DNA of 64,000 bases from Actibacterium sp. (GTDB taxonomy: Bacteria; Pseudomonadota; Alphaproteobacteria; Rhodobacterales; Rhodobacteraceae). Of this stretch, positions 8,777 to 17,282 are shown piece by piece. The stretch covers positions 1 through 64,000 of the forward strand of contig JADQCB010000043.1 of assembly GCA_016278325.1 (NCBI GenBank), read 5' to 3'. The position numbers were made by a program, and so were the translations under genes. The notes under the pieces were generated by a model. It was not told where the DNA came from. It made no database searches and worked only from the letters and a program-made list of their open reading frames with translations. Each line of letters begins with the position of its first letter. The first letter of the stretch is position 1.

Positions 8777-9116
8777 ACGGGTTCAACGGCATCGTCTATC
8801 CTGATCCTTCAGGGATATACCGCTCGGGCTGCGGCTTTCTAGACGCGGGGCGCAGCGCTGTCCAGAGGGCTGTTCCAGAAAATTTCCACGTCGGCATCTG
8901 CGAACCGGCGCGGCCGATGTGCCAGGATCCGGACGCCGTGGTTGCGAAAATCCGGACGCCAGCCATGTTGCCGCATATGAAGTGAAGAGCCTGGCTAGAG
9001 GGGCGCGGCGCGATCGGGGTCGGGAAGGCGCGCGGGCCGCGTTCGCCGGCAAGACGTCGATGAACGCCTTTCATTCGATCGATCGCGTTCGAAAAACCGT
9101 TGCGCGCGACTGCCGC
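8777..9116. other. Gap of about 340 bases without a recognisable gene
   Basis: This lies between tRNA-Phe and the end of lipB. Short open frames exist on both strands but none has family motifs or a good ribosome binding site. The left end should hold the tRNA-Phe promoter. I see no clear hairpin terminator or repeat. Confidence 0.4.
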
Positions 9117-9770
9117 TCAGTCGCCGGCGAACACCGTGTCGAAGGTCCGGCGCAGCGCCATGTCGAGGTCTGCCATGGTTACCGGCAGGCCAAGATCGAC
9201 CAGGCTCGTGACGCCATGGCCGCGGATGCCACAGGGCACGATGCCATCGAAATGGCTCAGGTCCGGCTCGACATTGATCGACAGCCCGTGAAAGCTGACC
9301 CATTTGCGCAGGCGGATACCGATGGCGGCGATCTTGTCCTCTCGCGGGGTGCCGTCGGGCAGCGGCGGCTTTTCGGGCCGCGCCACCCAGACACCGACGC
9401 GCCCCGCCCGGATCTCGCCGCGCAGGTTGAATTCTGCCAGAGTGGCGATCACCCATGCTTCCAGGCTTTCGACAAAGCGGCGCACATCACGGCCGCGCGC
9501 GCCTACGTCCAGCATGACATAGACCACCCGTTGGCCGGGCCCGTGATAGGTGTATTGCCCACCCCGGCGGGCATCGTGAACCGGAAATCTGCCCGGGTCT
9601 GTCAGATCCTCGGGCCGGGCCGACGTGCCGGCGGTATAAAGCGGCGGATGCTCGACCAGCCAGATCAGTTCTTCGGCGTTTCCCGCGGCAATGTCGCCAA
9701 CGCGGGCCTCCATTTCGTTGAGCGCCATGTCATAGGGGGTCAGCCCCTCTGAAATCCGCCATTCCACCAT
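9117..9770 (-). CDS. lipB: Octanoyltransferase LipB
   Basis: LipB moves the octanoyl group from acyl carrier protein to the lipoyl domains of dehydrogenase complexes, the first step of lipoate synthesis. The 217-residue length is typical. The substrate-binding motif [13 protein letters not shown] is present, as is the catalytic region: the lysine in [13 protein letters not shown] and the thiol cysteine in F-D-G-I-V-P-C-G-I. The ATG follows GGAGG. It is divergent from the peptidoglycan-binding protein at 9883; no lipA is in the window. Confidence 0.95.
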   Translation of the reverse strand: MVEWRISEGLTPYDMALNEMEARVGDIAAGNAEELIWLVEHPPLYTAGTSARPEDLTDPGRFPVHDARRGGQYTYHGPGQRVVYVMLDVGARGRDVRRFVESLEAWVIATLAEFNLRGEIRAGRVGVWVARPEKPPLPDGTPREDKIAAIGIRLRKWVSFHGLSINVEPDLSHFDGIVPCGIRGHGVTSLVDLGLPVTMADLDMALRRTFDTVFAGD

Positions 9771-9882
9771 CTGTCGCCTCCGCTCGTCGGTTCGTCATAG
9801 ATCCCGAAGAATGTTAAGAAAAGCTCCAAAAACAGCGCAAATGGTGCTACCATTCGACGATAAGCATTATTCGGGGGACGCC

Positions 9883-11151
9883 ATGATTGGAAAACGTATT
9901 GTAACCGCGCTTTTGGCAACAGCACTAGTCGGGGCGCCGGCCAGCCGCGTTTCGGCCGATGGCGGCGATTTTGTTGCCGGGGCGCTGATCGGCGGCCTGA
10001 TCGGTGCAGCGGCGCAGAACGAGCGGCACAAGAACCGGCGCGTCGTGGTTCGCCGGAGCAGCCTGCCTTCGACACAGGAAGGGCGCGAGATCCAGGCGTC
10101 GCTCAACTATTTCGGCTTCAATGCCGGCGGGGTTGATGGCCAGCTCGGGCGCCGTTCACGCGCGGCGATTTCGCGGTACCAGGCCTATATGGGATATCCT
10201 GCCACGGGACATCTGACACCGTTCGAACACAGCCTTCTGGTGACATCCTACAACCGCGCCCTGGCCGGCGGGGCGCAAGTCGCCAGCCTGATCGCCGCCA
10301 ATCCCGACGGCACGCGCGGCCTGCTCAAGGATTACCGCGCGCAGATGGCCGGAACCCCCGCCGCGCCGACCCCGGCCCCGACTGCGCCGGAACCGGCAGA
10401 AACGGTGACGGCCACCGCCCCGGCCGACGAGAAACCGGCGCTGCCCAACTTCATGGGCGCGGCCGCGGCCCGGTCGCTGGCGTCGCATTGCAACAAGGTC
10501 AGCCTTCTGACCAACACCAATGGCGGCTTCGTGACCGCCGCCTCGATGAGCGATCCCGCTTTTGCACTGAATGAACAGTTCTGTCTGGCGCGCACCTATG
10601 CGATCGCCGAGGGTGAGGAACTCGCCGCGAAGGTCGAGGGGGTCAGCCCCGAGCAGATCGTCGAACAGTGCAAGGCGCTGGTCCCGACGATGCGCAGTTA
10701 CGTTGCTGCACTTTCGCTCAAGCCGCTGGACGCGGTCGTTCAGGATGTTTCGTCCTTCGTTTTGGAGACCGGCATGTCGCCGGCCCAGCTGGGCGGCACC
10801 GCCAGGATCTGCCTGTCGGTCGGATACCGCACCGACGACATGGATATGGCCATCGGATCGGCCCTGCTGCTGGTGACGGTCGGCGAACGCCCCTATGCCG
10901 AACTTCTGGGGCACCATCTGTTCCAGGGGTTCGGGGCCTCGCGCCGGCCCGATCTTGCAGTGGCGTGGTACGATGCCGCCTTGTCCGCGATCGACGAGGG
11001 GGCAACGCCCGTCTTCGGACCGGGCCAGCCCGGGCGGAATGCGCTCATTCGCAAGGCGGCTATGACCTTGCAGGGAAATTCACAGGCATCTGACAGCGGC
11101 GAAAAGCTCGTTCCCGCGGCCGCGCTTCCAAGCTTCAGCATCGGCGACTGA
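9883..11151 (+). CDS. Secreted protein with peptidoglycan-binding domain
   Basis: A 422-residue protein starting at an ATG after GGGGGA. A signal peptide is followed by a glycine-rich hydrophobic segment (A-G-A-L-I-G-G-L-I-G-A-A, about residues 32-43). A peptidoglycan-binding type 1 repeat follows (about residues 65-115), with E-I-Q-A-S-L-N-Y-F-G-F and the G-x-V-D-G-x-x-G-x-x-S-R-A-A-I core. A proline/alanine linker (about 150-180) leads to a C-terminal domain I do not recognise. That domain holds several cysteines and ends in a low-complexity tail. It is probably a periplasmic envelope protein held at the cell wall. No enzymatic motif is visible. Confidence 0.75.
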   Translation: MIGKRIVTALLATALVGAPASRVSADGGDFVAGALIGGLIGAAAQNERHKNRRVVVRRSSLPSTQEGREIQASLNYFGFNAGGVDGQLGRRSRAAISRYQAYMGYPATGHLTPFEHSLLVTSYNRALAGGAQVASLIAANPDGTRGLLKDYRAQMAGTPAAPTPAPTAPEPAETVTATAPADEKPALPNFMGAAAARSLASHCNKVSLLTNTNGGFVTAASMSDPAFALNEQFCLARTYAIAEGEELAAKVEGVSPEQIVEQCKALVPTMRSYVAALSLKPLDAVVQDVSSFVLETGMSPAQLGGTARICLSVGYRTDDMDMAIGSALLLVTVGERPYAELLGHHLFQGFGASRRPDLAVAWYDAALSAIDEGATPVFGPGQPGRNALIRKAAMTLQGNSQASDSGEKLVPAAALPSFSIGD

Positions 11152-11173
11152 GGCTTGCGCGCATTTGTTCGTC

Positions 11174-11199
11174 GGCGGGCGCAAATCACGGCGCCCGCC
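11174..11199 (+). terminator. Hairpin after the peptidoglycan-binding protein gene
   Basis: A perfect 9-bp stem (GGCGGGCGC at 11174-11182 with 11191-11199) and an 8-base loop follow the gene by about 20 bases. The T-run after it is weak. It separates this gene from tRNA-Leu. Confidence 0.5.
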
Positions 11200-11264
11200 C
11201 CCAATTTGCCCCTTCACATTATCCCGATGAGCCGCTATTAAGCGCCGCACCGAGCCAGGGCAGT

Positions 11265-11351
11265 GCGGTCGTGGCGGAATTGGTAGACGCGCAGCGTTGA
11301 GGTCGCTGTGGGGTAACACCCGTGGAAGTTCGAGTCTTCTCGACCGCACCA
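11265..11351 (+). tRNA. tRNA-Leu (GAG)
   Basis: An 87-base class II tRNA with encoded CCA. The acceptor stem GCGGTCG (11265-11271) pairs with CGACCGC (11341-11347). The anticodon stem-loop CAGCG-TTGAGGT-CGCTG gives anticodon GAG. The variable arm is long, as for leucine tRNAs. It forms the left border of the accessory patch that contains the MFS gene and the transposase relic. Confidence 0.96.
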
Positions 11352-11568
11352 TTTTCAAGACAAATCAAGGGCTTACTCTCCCAACTGTAAGGGAGAAACT
11401 GTCTGACGGCATCACCCATGGGGCGGATTTGATGTTTTCGTAACGCTGGATTTCTGGTTCGTCGCAGCCATCAAGGCGCGAAGATGGACAAGAACCGAAG
11501 GACCGCGCAAGCGAAATCCGGAACATCGAAAGACGCGGCCGACAAGCTGGTCAAGGGATCAATGCCTG

Positions 11569-11751
11569 GTGCAATGGTTGCTGATCCTGCCCGGTCTCCG
11601 GGCCGCAGTGGGCGGCAGTGCCTCGATCCTTCTCGGTGTCCCGCAAGACTTCGGATTGTTGGCCGCGCTGGCGCTTCTGATCCTGCTTGCCGTTGCGCGG
11701 CTTGCAGGCAGCGGCCTGGCGCGTCACGGCGAGACCGACCTCTTGTCGTGA
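11569..11751 (+). CDS. Possible small membrane protein or gene remnant
   Basis: A 60-codon frame starting at GTG in the 413-base gap between tRNA-Leu and the MFS gene. It encodes two hydrophobic stretches: Q-W-L-L-I-L-P-G-L, and one around L-L-A-A-L-A-L-L-I-L-L-A-V-A. It ends in a short hydrophilic tail. There is no strong ribosome binding site, and the frame stays open a little upstream of the GTG, so it could be the tail of a decayed transporter rather than a real small gene. An overlapping frame from 11484 has no protein-like features. The rest of the gap (11352-11568) shows nothing I can name. Confidence 0.3.
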   Translation: MQWLLILPGLRAAVGGSASILLGVPQDFGLLAALALLILLAVARLAGSGLARHGETDLLS

Positions 11752-11764
11752 CCCACGACCGGCT

Positions 11765-13084
11765 TCAGAGCTGTGACGCCCAGCGGGGATGGTTGTCGTC
11801 CACGACGAAGGGATGCGCGTGGCGGCGCTCGCCCTTGAGATGGGGGTGGTCGAGCGGCAGGTTGTCATGGCTGTGCTCGAGGATTTCGGGATCCGCCTGC
11901 GGCCAGAGGCGAAGTGCCGACAGCGCGCCGACACCTGCCAGCGCCGCCAGCACCCCGAGGGCCGCGACCGGCCCGAACTGCGTCATCAGCCAGCCGGAAA
12001 GCGGATAGGTCACGAGCCAGCACGCATGGCTCAGCGCGAACTGCGCGGCGAAGATCGCAGGGCGATCCTCCGCGTGGGCGGAACGCCGCAGCAGGCGGCC
12101 CGAGGGGGTGAGGACCGCCGAATAGCCCAGGCCCACCAGCAGCCACGCGCCAAGGAGGACGGGCCAGTTCAGCCCAAGGGCGGCAACCTCTCCGGCGAGA
12201 CCGAGGAGCGTCAGCACCATGAGCGCGGCGCCGGCGACCATCACCGGGCGGTCCTGCACGCGGTCGAGCAGCTTCGGCAGCGCGAGTGCGGCCAGCATCG
12301 AACCCGCGCCGAAGGCGAACAGCGTCCAGGCCAGCGCGGATGCGTCCAGCCCCAGCGTGCTGCGCACCAGCACCACCGAGTTGACCAGCACCATCGCGCC
12401 CGCAGCGGCGGCGGCGAGGTTCAGCGCCAGCAACCCGCGCAGACGCGGTGTCGCGAGGTAGATGCGGATGCCGCGGGTCGTGCGGTCATAGACGCCGCGC
12501 GGCGCGGAGGGTTTCGGGCTGGGCAGCAGGACCGAGACGACGAGGGCCGCCGAGGCGGCAAACCCCACCACCGTCCCAAGGAACAGCGAATTGTAGCTCA
12601 CCACCGCCAGCAGAAGCCCGGCCAGCGTCGGGCTGACGATATTCTCCAGATCGTAGGCCAGCCGCGACAGAGACAGCGCGCGGGTGTAGCGCGCCTCCTC
12701 CGGCAACACGTCGGGGATCGTCGCCTGGAAGGTCGGCGTGAAGGCGGCGGAAGCCGATTGCAGCAGGAAGATCAGCACATAGACCTGCCAGACCTCGGTG
12801 ACGAAAGGCAGGCACAGCGCCGCACCCGCCCGCACCAGATCCAGCGCGACCAGGAATGGCCGCCGGTTCACCCGGTTGGCAAAGGCGCCTGCTATGGGCG
12901 CGATGCCGACATAGGCCACCATCTTGATGGTGAAGACCGTGCCCAGCACCAGGCCTGCATTATCGCCCGCCAGATCGTAGGCCAGAAGCCCCAGCGCGAC
13001 CGTGGCAAGCCCGGTGCCCAGAAGCGCCACGACCTGCGCGGCGAAGAGATGGCGGTAAGTTCGGTCGGCAAGGACGTTCAGCAT
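11765..13084 (-). CDS. MFS transporter with histidine-rich C-terminal tail
   Basis: A 439-residue inner-membrane protein of the major facilitator superfamily with about twelve transmembrane segments. The N-terminus (L-F-A-A-Q-V-V-A-L-L-G-T-G-L-A) and the loop F-A-N-R-V-N-R-R-P-F after the second segment match the drug/metal exporter branch. The tail after the last membrane segment is rich in histidine (E-H-S-H-D-N-L-P-L-D-H-P-H and R-R-H-A-H-P-F). That suggests, but does not prove, metal binding. It lies in a patch bounded by two tRNA genes and next to a transposase relic, so acquisition by transfer is plausible. Substrate unknown. Confidence 0.85.
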   Translation of the reverse strand: MLNVLADRTYRHLFAAQVVALLGTGLATVALGLLAYDLAGDNAGLVLGTVFTIKMVAYVGIAPIAGAFANRVNRRPFLVALDLVRAGAALCLPFVTEVWQVYVLIFLLQSASAAFTPTFQATIPDVLPEEARYTRALSLSRLAYDLENIVSPTLAGLLLAVVSYNSLFLGTVVGFAASAALVVSVLLPSPKPSAPRGVYDRTTRGIRIYLATPRLRGLLALNLAAAAAGAMVLVNSVVLVRSTLGLDASALAWTLFAFGAGSMLAALALPKLLDRVQDRPVMVAGAALMVLTLLGLAGEVAALGLNWPVLLGAWLLVGLGYSAVLTPSGRLLRRSAHAEDRPAIFAAQFALSHACWLVTYPLSGWLMTQFGPVAALGVLAALAGVGALSALRLWPQADPEILEHSHDNLPLDHPHLKGERRHAHPFVVDDNHPRWASQL

Positions 13085-13173
13085 CGAGCAGCCTCAGACT
13101 ATGATCGAAAAAGCGTTGAGTGAATTCAGCAGGTTGTGATCCTGTTCGGCGGCGAATTTGAACGGAGATCACT

Positions 13174-13485
13174 ATGGCCTTGACCGAATTCGCCCGCATG
13201 CAGCATAAGCGCAAGACGAAACGCTATCCAAGCGATTTGACCGATGCGGAGTGGCGGATCGTGGCGCCATTGTTGCCCGGTCGCTCCTGCCGAAGGATTT
13301 CCGCCGGTCTCGACCGTGCGCTATCCTGTCTACCGCTGGCGCGATGATGACCTGCTTGCAGGGATCAACCGGGCGTGGTCGCTGCCGCCGCCTGGCAAGA
13401 GATTGCGAGAAAGCCAGCGAGAGCGCGGAAGCCTGGATCCTCATCGCCCGTATCAGGCGAATGACACGCTTCCCCGCAAGAGCCT
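13174..13485 (+). pseudogene. IS5-family transposase remnant, internally deleted
   Basis: The first frame (ATG 13174) reads into Y-P-S-D-L-T-D-A-E-W-R-I-V-A-P-L-L-P, the typical N-terminus of IS5-family transposases. It soon shifts frame. A second frame carries F-P-P-V-S-T-V-R-Y-P-V-Y-R-W-R-D-D-D-L-L-A-G-I-N, also family-typical. A third frame then gives C-R-R-L-A-R-D-C-E-K and A-W-I-L-I-A-R-I-R-R-M-T-R, which match the extreme C-terminus. The middle of the protein, with most catalytic residues, is missing. The copy is therefore dead: an internal deletion plus frameshifts. It lies between the MFS gene start and the 3' end of tRNA-Lys. Confidence 0.85.
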
Positions 13486-13526
13486 TAAACCACCCACTCC
13501 GTTTTGAAGCGGACCCTGAGAGAAGA

Positions 13527-13602
13527 TGGTGAGCCGTGCAGGATTCGAACCTGCGACCCACTGATTAAAAGTCAGTTGCTCTACCAACTGAGCTAACGGC
13601 CC
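13527..13602 (-). tRNA. tRNA-Lys (TTT)
   Basis: A complete 76-base tRNA with encoded CCA (13527-13529). The acceptor stem GGGCCGT pairs with ACGGCTC through one G-T pair. The anticodon loop CTTTTAA gives anticodon TTT. The T-arm GCAGGTTCGAATCCTGC is perfect. Confidence 0.96.
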
Positions 13603-13689
13603 ATCCTCTGTGCCGGACCACATCGCGTGCGATCCAGTCTTTCCGTCTTAAACCGATTTCCTCCGAAAGAAAAACCGGTTATGTCGCCT

Positions 13690-13737
13690 CGACCCGTTTG
13701 TCGAAAGTCAGTCGGCATCCCGACTGACGAACGGCCC
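13690..13737 (-). other. Possible decayed partial tRNA copy
   Basis: On the plus strand the segment from CGACCC (13690) through AAAGTCAGT (13704-13712) to AACGGCCC (13730-13737) follows the order of the tRNA-Lys gene 105-130 bases away, with small gaps. Its centre forms a perfect 9-bp hairpin (13707-13715 with 13720-13728). It looks like a degenerate duplicate of the 5' half of a lysine-type tRNA. No complete acceptor stem or CCA is seen. Confidence 0.35.
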
Positions 13738-13852
13738 GCTCGCCGCCTGCTACTAGAAAACCCCGCCCGCGCGGTCAAGGCGAATTCCGCGCTTTTTTCA
13801 ACCATCTCTGGATTCGTCCCCGATGGCGCGATATATGCGCGCCATGCGAAAT

Positions 13853-14680
13853 ATGACTGAGCAGGACTGCCTGCCCCTGATGAAGATGCACGGGCTTGGC
13901 AATGACTTCGTGGTGATCGACCGGCGCGCAGGGTCCGCGCCGCTGTCCGCGTCGCTTGTCGCCGCCATTGCCGATCGTCATCGCGGGGTCGGGTTCGACC
14001 AGCTTGCCGTGATCGAGACGGCGACGGATGCCGACGCCAGGCTGGTGTTCTACAACGCGGACGGCTCGGTTTCCGGGACTTGCGGCAATGCGACACGCTG
14101 TGTCGGCCGTTACCTCATGAACGAAACCGGACGCGATCGCGTGGTCCTGCTGACCGATCGCGGAAGGCTGGTCGCCGAGGATGCCGGCGACGGCCTGACC
14201 CGGGTGAACATGGGGGCGCCCCTGCTGGAATGGCGCGACATTCCGCTGGCCGAGGAAATGGACAGCCTGGAGCTTCCGATCGAAGGAGGGCCCGTCGCCA
14301 CTGGCATGGGCAACCCGCATTGCACCTTTTTCGTCGAGGATGCCGAGGCGGTTCCGCTGGAGCAGTTCGGCGCCCGCTATGAGCATCATCCACTGTTCCC
14401 GGAGCGCACGAATGTCCAGGTTGCCAGCCTGATCGGCCCGGATCACCTGCGCCTGCGGGTATGGGAGCGCGGAACCGGCGTGACGCTGGCCTCCGGTTCC
14501 TCCTCCTGCGCGGCAGCGGTCGCGGCGGCGCGGCGCGGGCTGACCGGGCGCGCGGTGAGCGTCGAACTGGATGGTGGCAGGTTGCAGATCGATTGGCGCG
14601 AGGACGGCGTCTGGATGACCGGGCCGACGATGCATGTCTTCTCCGGCAGCCTGACCGCCGCCTTCGTGGACTCGGCATGA
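13853..14680 (+). CDS. dapF: Diaminopimelate epimerase
   Basis: DapF converts LL- to meso-diaminopimelate for peptidoglycan and lysine synthesis, using two cysteines and no cofactor. The start [10 protein letters not shown] is the family hallmark. The first catalytic cysteine lies in [10 protein letters not shown] and the second in S-G-S-S-S-C-A-A-A. The length of about 275 residues is normal. The start is uncertain: ATGs at 13823, 13844 and 13853 are in frame and none has a strong ribosome binding site. I chose 13853 because the conserved region begins shortly after. It overlaps mtaB by 4 bases (ATGA), so the two are translationally coupled. Confidence 0.95.
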   Translation: MTEQDCLPLMKMHGLGNDFVVIDRRAGSAPLSASLVAAIADRHRGVGFDQLAVIETATDADARLVFYNADGSVSGTCGNATRCVGRYLMNETGRDRVVLLTDRGRLVAEDAGDGLTRVNMGAPLLEWRDIPLAEEMDSLELPIEGGPVATGMGNPHCTFFVEDAEAVPLEQFGARYEHHPLFPERTNVQVASLIGPDHLRLRVWERGTGVTLASGSSSCAAAVAAARRGLTGRAVSVELDGGRLQIDWREDGVWMTGPTMHVFSGSLTAAFVDSA

Positions 14681-15951
14681 TGGATCGCGCGGTTCCGAAA
14701 TTCGCCACGCTGGGCTGCCGCCTGAACGCCTATGAAACCGAGGCGATGAAAGAGCTTTCGGCCGCCGCGGGCATCGAGGATGCGGTTGTCGTGAACACCT
14801 GTGCCGTCACCGCCGAGGCCGTGCGCAAGGCGCGCCAGGAGATCCGCAAGCTGCGCCGCGAAAACCCGGAGGCCCGGCTGATCGTCACGGGTTGCGCGGC
14901 GCAGACCGATCCCGACAGCTTTGCCGCGATGGACGAGGTCGATCTGGTGATCGGCAATACCGAAAAGATGCAGCCCGCGACCTGGACGGCACTGGCGGCT
15001 TCGCCCGATTTCATCGGCGAGACCGAGAAGGTCAGGGTCGATGACATCATGTCGGTGACCGAAACCGCCGGCCACCTGATCGACGGGTTCGGCCGGCACA
15101 GGGCCTATGTGCAGGTGCAGAACGGTTGCGACCATCGCTGCACCTTCTGCATCATCCCGTTCGGGCGCGGCAATTCCCGCTCTGTTCCCGCCGGCGTCGT
15201 CGTGGAACAGATCCGGCGCCTGGTGGATCGCGGTTTCAACGAAGTGGTGTTGACCGGCGTCGATCTGACCAGCTGGGGGGGCGATCTGCCGGGGCGGCCG
15301 CGGCTGGGCGACCTGGTGATGCGTATCCTGCGGCTTGTTCCCGATCTGCCGCGCCTGCGAATCAGTTCGATCGATTCGATCGAGGCCGATGACAACCTCA
15401 TGCTGGCGATCGCCACGGAACCGCGCCTGATGCCGCATCTGCACCTGTCGCTCCAGGCGGGCGACGACATGATCCTGAAGCGGATGAAGCGCCGGCATCT
15501 GCGCGATGACGCGATTCGGTTCTGCGAAGAGGCCCGGCGCCTGCGGCCCGACATGACGTTCGGCGCCGACATCATCGCCGGTTTTCCCACCGAGACCGAG
15601 GCGATGTTCGCGAATTCGCTGAAACTGGTGACGGAATGCGACCTGACCTGGCTGCATGTCTTTCCCTACAGCCCGCGGCCCGGCACCCCGGCGGCCCGGA
15701 TGCCGCAGGTCGATGGCAGGGTGACAAAAGATCGCGCGGCCCGGCTGCGTGCGGCGGGCGCGGCGCAGGTCAGGCGTCATCTCTCGGCCCAGGTCGGGCG
15801 CATCCATGACGTGCTGATGGAACATCCCCGCATGGGCCGGACCGCGCAATTTGCCGAGGTCGCATTCGACAGCGATCAGCCAGAGGGCGCGATCATCACT
15901 GCCGAGATCAACGGCGTCGATGGCGATCGGCTGAGGGCGTTGCGCATCTGA
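14677..15951 (+). CDS. mtaB: tRNA t6A37 methylthiotransferase MtaB
   Basis: A 424-residue radical-SAM methylthiotransferase. The N-terminal domain has three cluster cysteines (C14 in [11 protein letters not shown]42 in V-N-T-C-A-V-T, C73 in V-T-G-C-A-A-Q). The radical-SAM cluster is C151, C155 and C158 in [16 protein letters not shown] and the short C-terminal extension point to the MtaB branch (methylthiolation of threonylcarbamoyladenosine 37) rather than MiaB or RimO. The start ATGATG overlaps the dapF stop, a conserved pairing in this group. Confidence 0.92.
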   Translation: MMDRAVPKFATLGCRLNAYETEAMKELSAAAGIEDAVVVNTCAVTAEAVRKARQEIRKLRRENPEARLIVTGCAAQTDPDSFAAMDEVDLVIGNTEKMQPATWTALAASPDFIGETEKVRVDDIMSVTETAGHLIDGFGRHRAYVQVQNGCDHRCTFCIIPFGRGNSRSVPAGVVVEQIRRLVDRGFNEVVLTGVDLTSWGGDLPGRPRLGDLVMRILRLVPDLPRLRISSIDSIEADDNLMLAIATEPRLMPHLHLSLQAGDDMILKRMKRRHLRDDAIRFCEEARRLRPDMTFGADIIAGFPTETEAMFANSLKLVTECDLTWLHVFPYSPRPGTPAARMPQVDGRVTKDRAARLRAAGAAQVRRHLSAQVGRIHDVLMEHPRMGRTAQFAEVAFDSDQPEGAIITAEINGVDGDRLRALRI

Positions 15952-16121
15952 TCCGCTTTGCCCCACGGCCTTTCGCGCCAGTGAGCGTATCGTGTGGAAT
16001 TTCCGCCGCATTTTCCGGCGCGATGGGCGCGGACCCAGAGGGCGCCGTTGACCGCGGTCAATGACGCATTTTCCCGCGCCCCGCATGATAGAGGCACAAA
16101 GTCATGCAGGGAGGATTTTCC

Positions 16122-16529
16122 GTGACAGATCTGCTTTCACTGTTTTCCGCCAGTATTTTCGCTGCGGCGCTTGTGGCCCCTGCAAATGCGCAGGATCTGC
16201 CCATAGGCGAAACGCTCTATCAACAATATTGCGCAACATGCCACGGCATGTCGGGCGAGGGCGATGGACCGCTGGGCGAAGTCATTTCGGTGCCGATCCC
16301 TGACCTGACCCAGATTTCCGCGCGCAACGATGGTGCCTTTCCGATGTTGAAGGTCATTCATGTTATCGACGGGCGCACCGGCCTGCGCGGGCATGGCGGG
16401 CCGATGCCCGTCTATGGCGCCATTTTCACCCGGGATGCTGTTGCGGCCCGTGATCCGATCGGTGCGGCGATCGAGGCGCGTGGACGGGTCATGTCATTGG
16501 CCGAATACCTGATTACGCTTCAGAAATAA
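16122..16529 (+). CDS. Small secreted cytochrome c
   Basis: A 135-residue class I c-type cytochrome. A signal peptide (ending near A-N-A-Q) is followed by the haem site C-A-T-C-H in Y-Q-Q-Y-C-A-T-C-H-G-M. The distal methionine is probably the one in G-G-P-M-P-V-Y-G. I chose the GTG at 16122 because GGGAGG stands 8 bases before it; the ATG at 16104 lies upstream of that ribosome binding site. The protein should be periplasmic and carry electrons. The partner is unknown: the nearest respiratory genes are petABC 1.7 kb away. Confidence 0.85.
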   Translation: MTDLLSLFSASIFAAALVAPANAQDLPIGETLYQQYCATCHGMSGEGDGPLGEVISVPIPDLTQISARNDGAFPMLKVIHVIDGRTGLRGHGGPMPVYGAIFTRDAVAARDPIGAAIEARGRVMSLAEYLITLQK

Positions 16530-16645
16530 CGCCCGCCGCGCAGCGCGCAGGATCTCTTGGGAAATTCTCAGGATGGCGCGTTGCGCGGCGGCAATGGACA
16601 TGCCGCTCTGGCGCACATACTCTTCCGCCAAACGGGAGGGACTTC

Positions 16646-17254
16646 ATGAAACTGTTCGACAACGCCGCCTCGCCCTTTTGCCGGAAGGTGCGGGTGGTGC
16701 TGCACGAGACCGGTCAGCTTGACGCGGTCGAACTGGTCCACGCGACCGGAAATCCGGTCGCCCCGACGGCGGCCGCGCCCACCGCGCAGAACCCGCTTGG
16801 CAAGATCCCCACATTGCTGCGCGACGACGGGCCGGCGATCTATGACAGCCGCGTGATCTGCCGGTTCCTCAACGATCGCGCCGGCGCGGCGCTCTATCCC
16901 CAGCCGCGCATCTGGGAAACCCTGACGCTGGAGGCCACCGGCGACGGGATCATGGATGCGGCTGTCCTGATGGTCTACGAATCCCGCTTCCGCCCCGAGG
17001 CGATTCGTTTTCCCGACTGGGTCGAAGGCCAGTGGGACAAGATCGAGCGGACTCTGACCGCGCTTGAAGGCCGCTGGCTGAGCCACCTGGAGGGGCCGCT
17101 CGATATCGGTCAGATCGCGGTGGGCTGTGCGCTGGGATACCTGGATTTCCGCCATCCCGACCGCGACTGGCGCAAGGGGCATGGCGCGCTGGCCGACTGG
17201 GCGGCGGAATTTGCAGCGCGCCCGTCGATGCAGGCGAGCCTTCCGGTTGGATAG
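16646..17254 (+). CDS. Glutathione S-transferase family protein
   Basis: A 202-residue cytosolic GST. The thioredoxin-like N-terminal domain starts M-K-L-F-D-N-A-A-S-P-F-C-R-K-V-R-V, with a serine and a cysteine in the position of the catalytic residue. N-P-L-G-K-I-P-T-L and I-Y-D-S-R-V-I are the glutathione-binding cis-proline and helix regions. An all-helical C-terminal domain with L-D-I-G-Q-I-A-V-G-C-A follows. The ribosome binding site is GGGAGGG. The bacterial role could be detoxification or a reductive step in catabolism; the substrate is unknown. It converges with the outer-membrane protein gene. Confidence 0.88.
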   Translation: MKLFDNAASPFCRKVRVVLHETGQLDAVELVHATGNPVAPTAAAPTAQNPLGKIPTLLRDDGPAIYDSRVICRFLNDRAGAALYPQPRIWETLTLEATGDGIMDAAVLMVYESRFRPEAIRFPDWVEGQWDKIERTLTALEGRWLSHLEGPLDIGQIAVGCALGYLDFRHPDRDWRKGHGALADWAAEFAARPSMQASLPVG

Positions 17255-17261
17255 CCCGGCG

Positions 17262-17282
17262 CCGGTTCCGTTTCAGAACCGG
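17262..17282. terminator. Bidirectional hairpin between convergent genes
   Basis: A 7-bp stem CCGGTTC (17262-17268) with 17276-17282 and a 7-base loop lies between the GST stop and the end of the outer-membrane protein gene, partly inside the latter. It can fold on either strand. Confidence 0.4.

Noticed and set aside
8777-9116. Possible further small RNA in the gap after tRNA-Phe
   Set aside because: No conserved fold, promoter or terminator is visible.
11484-12008. Frame starting MDKNRRTAQAKSG between tRNA-Leu and the MFS gene
   Set aside because: Runs into the MFS gene on the other strand; no motif beyond the first residues.
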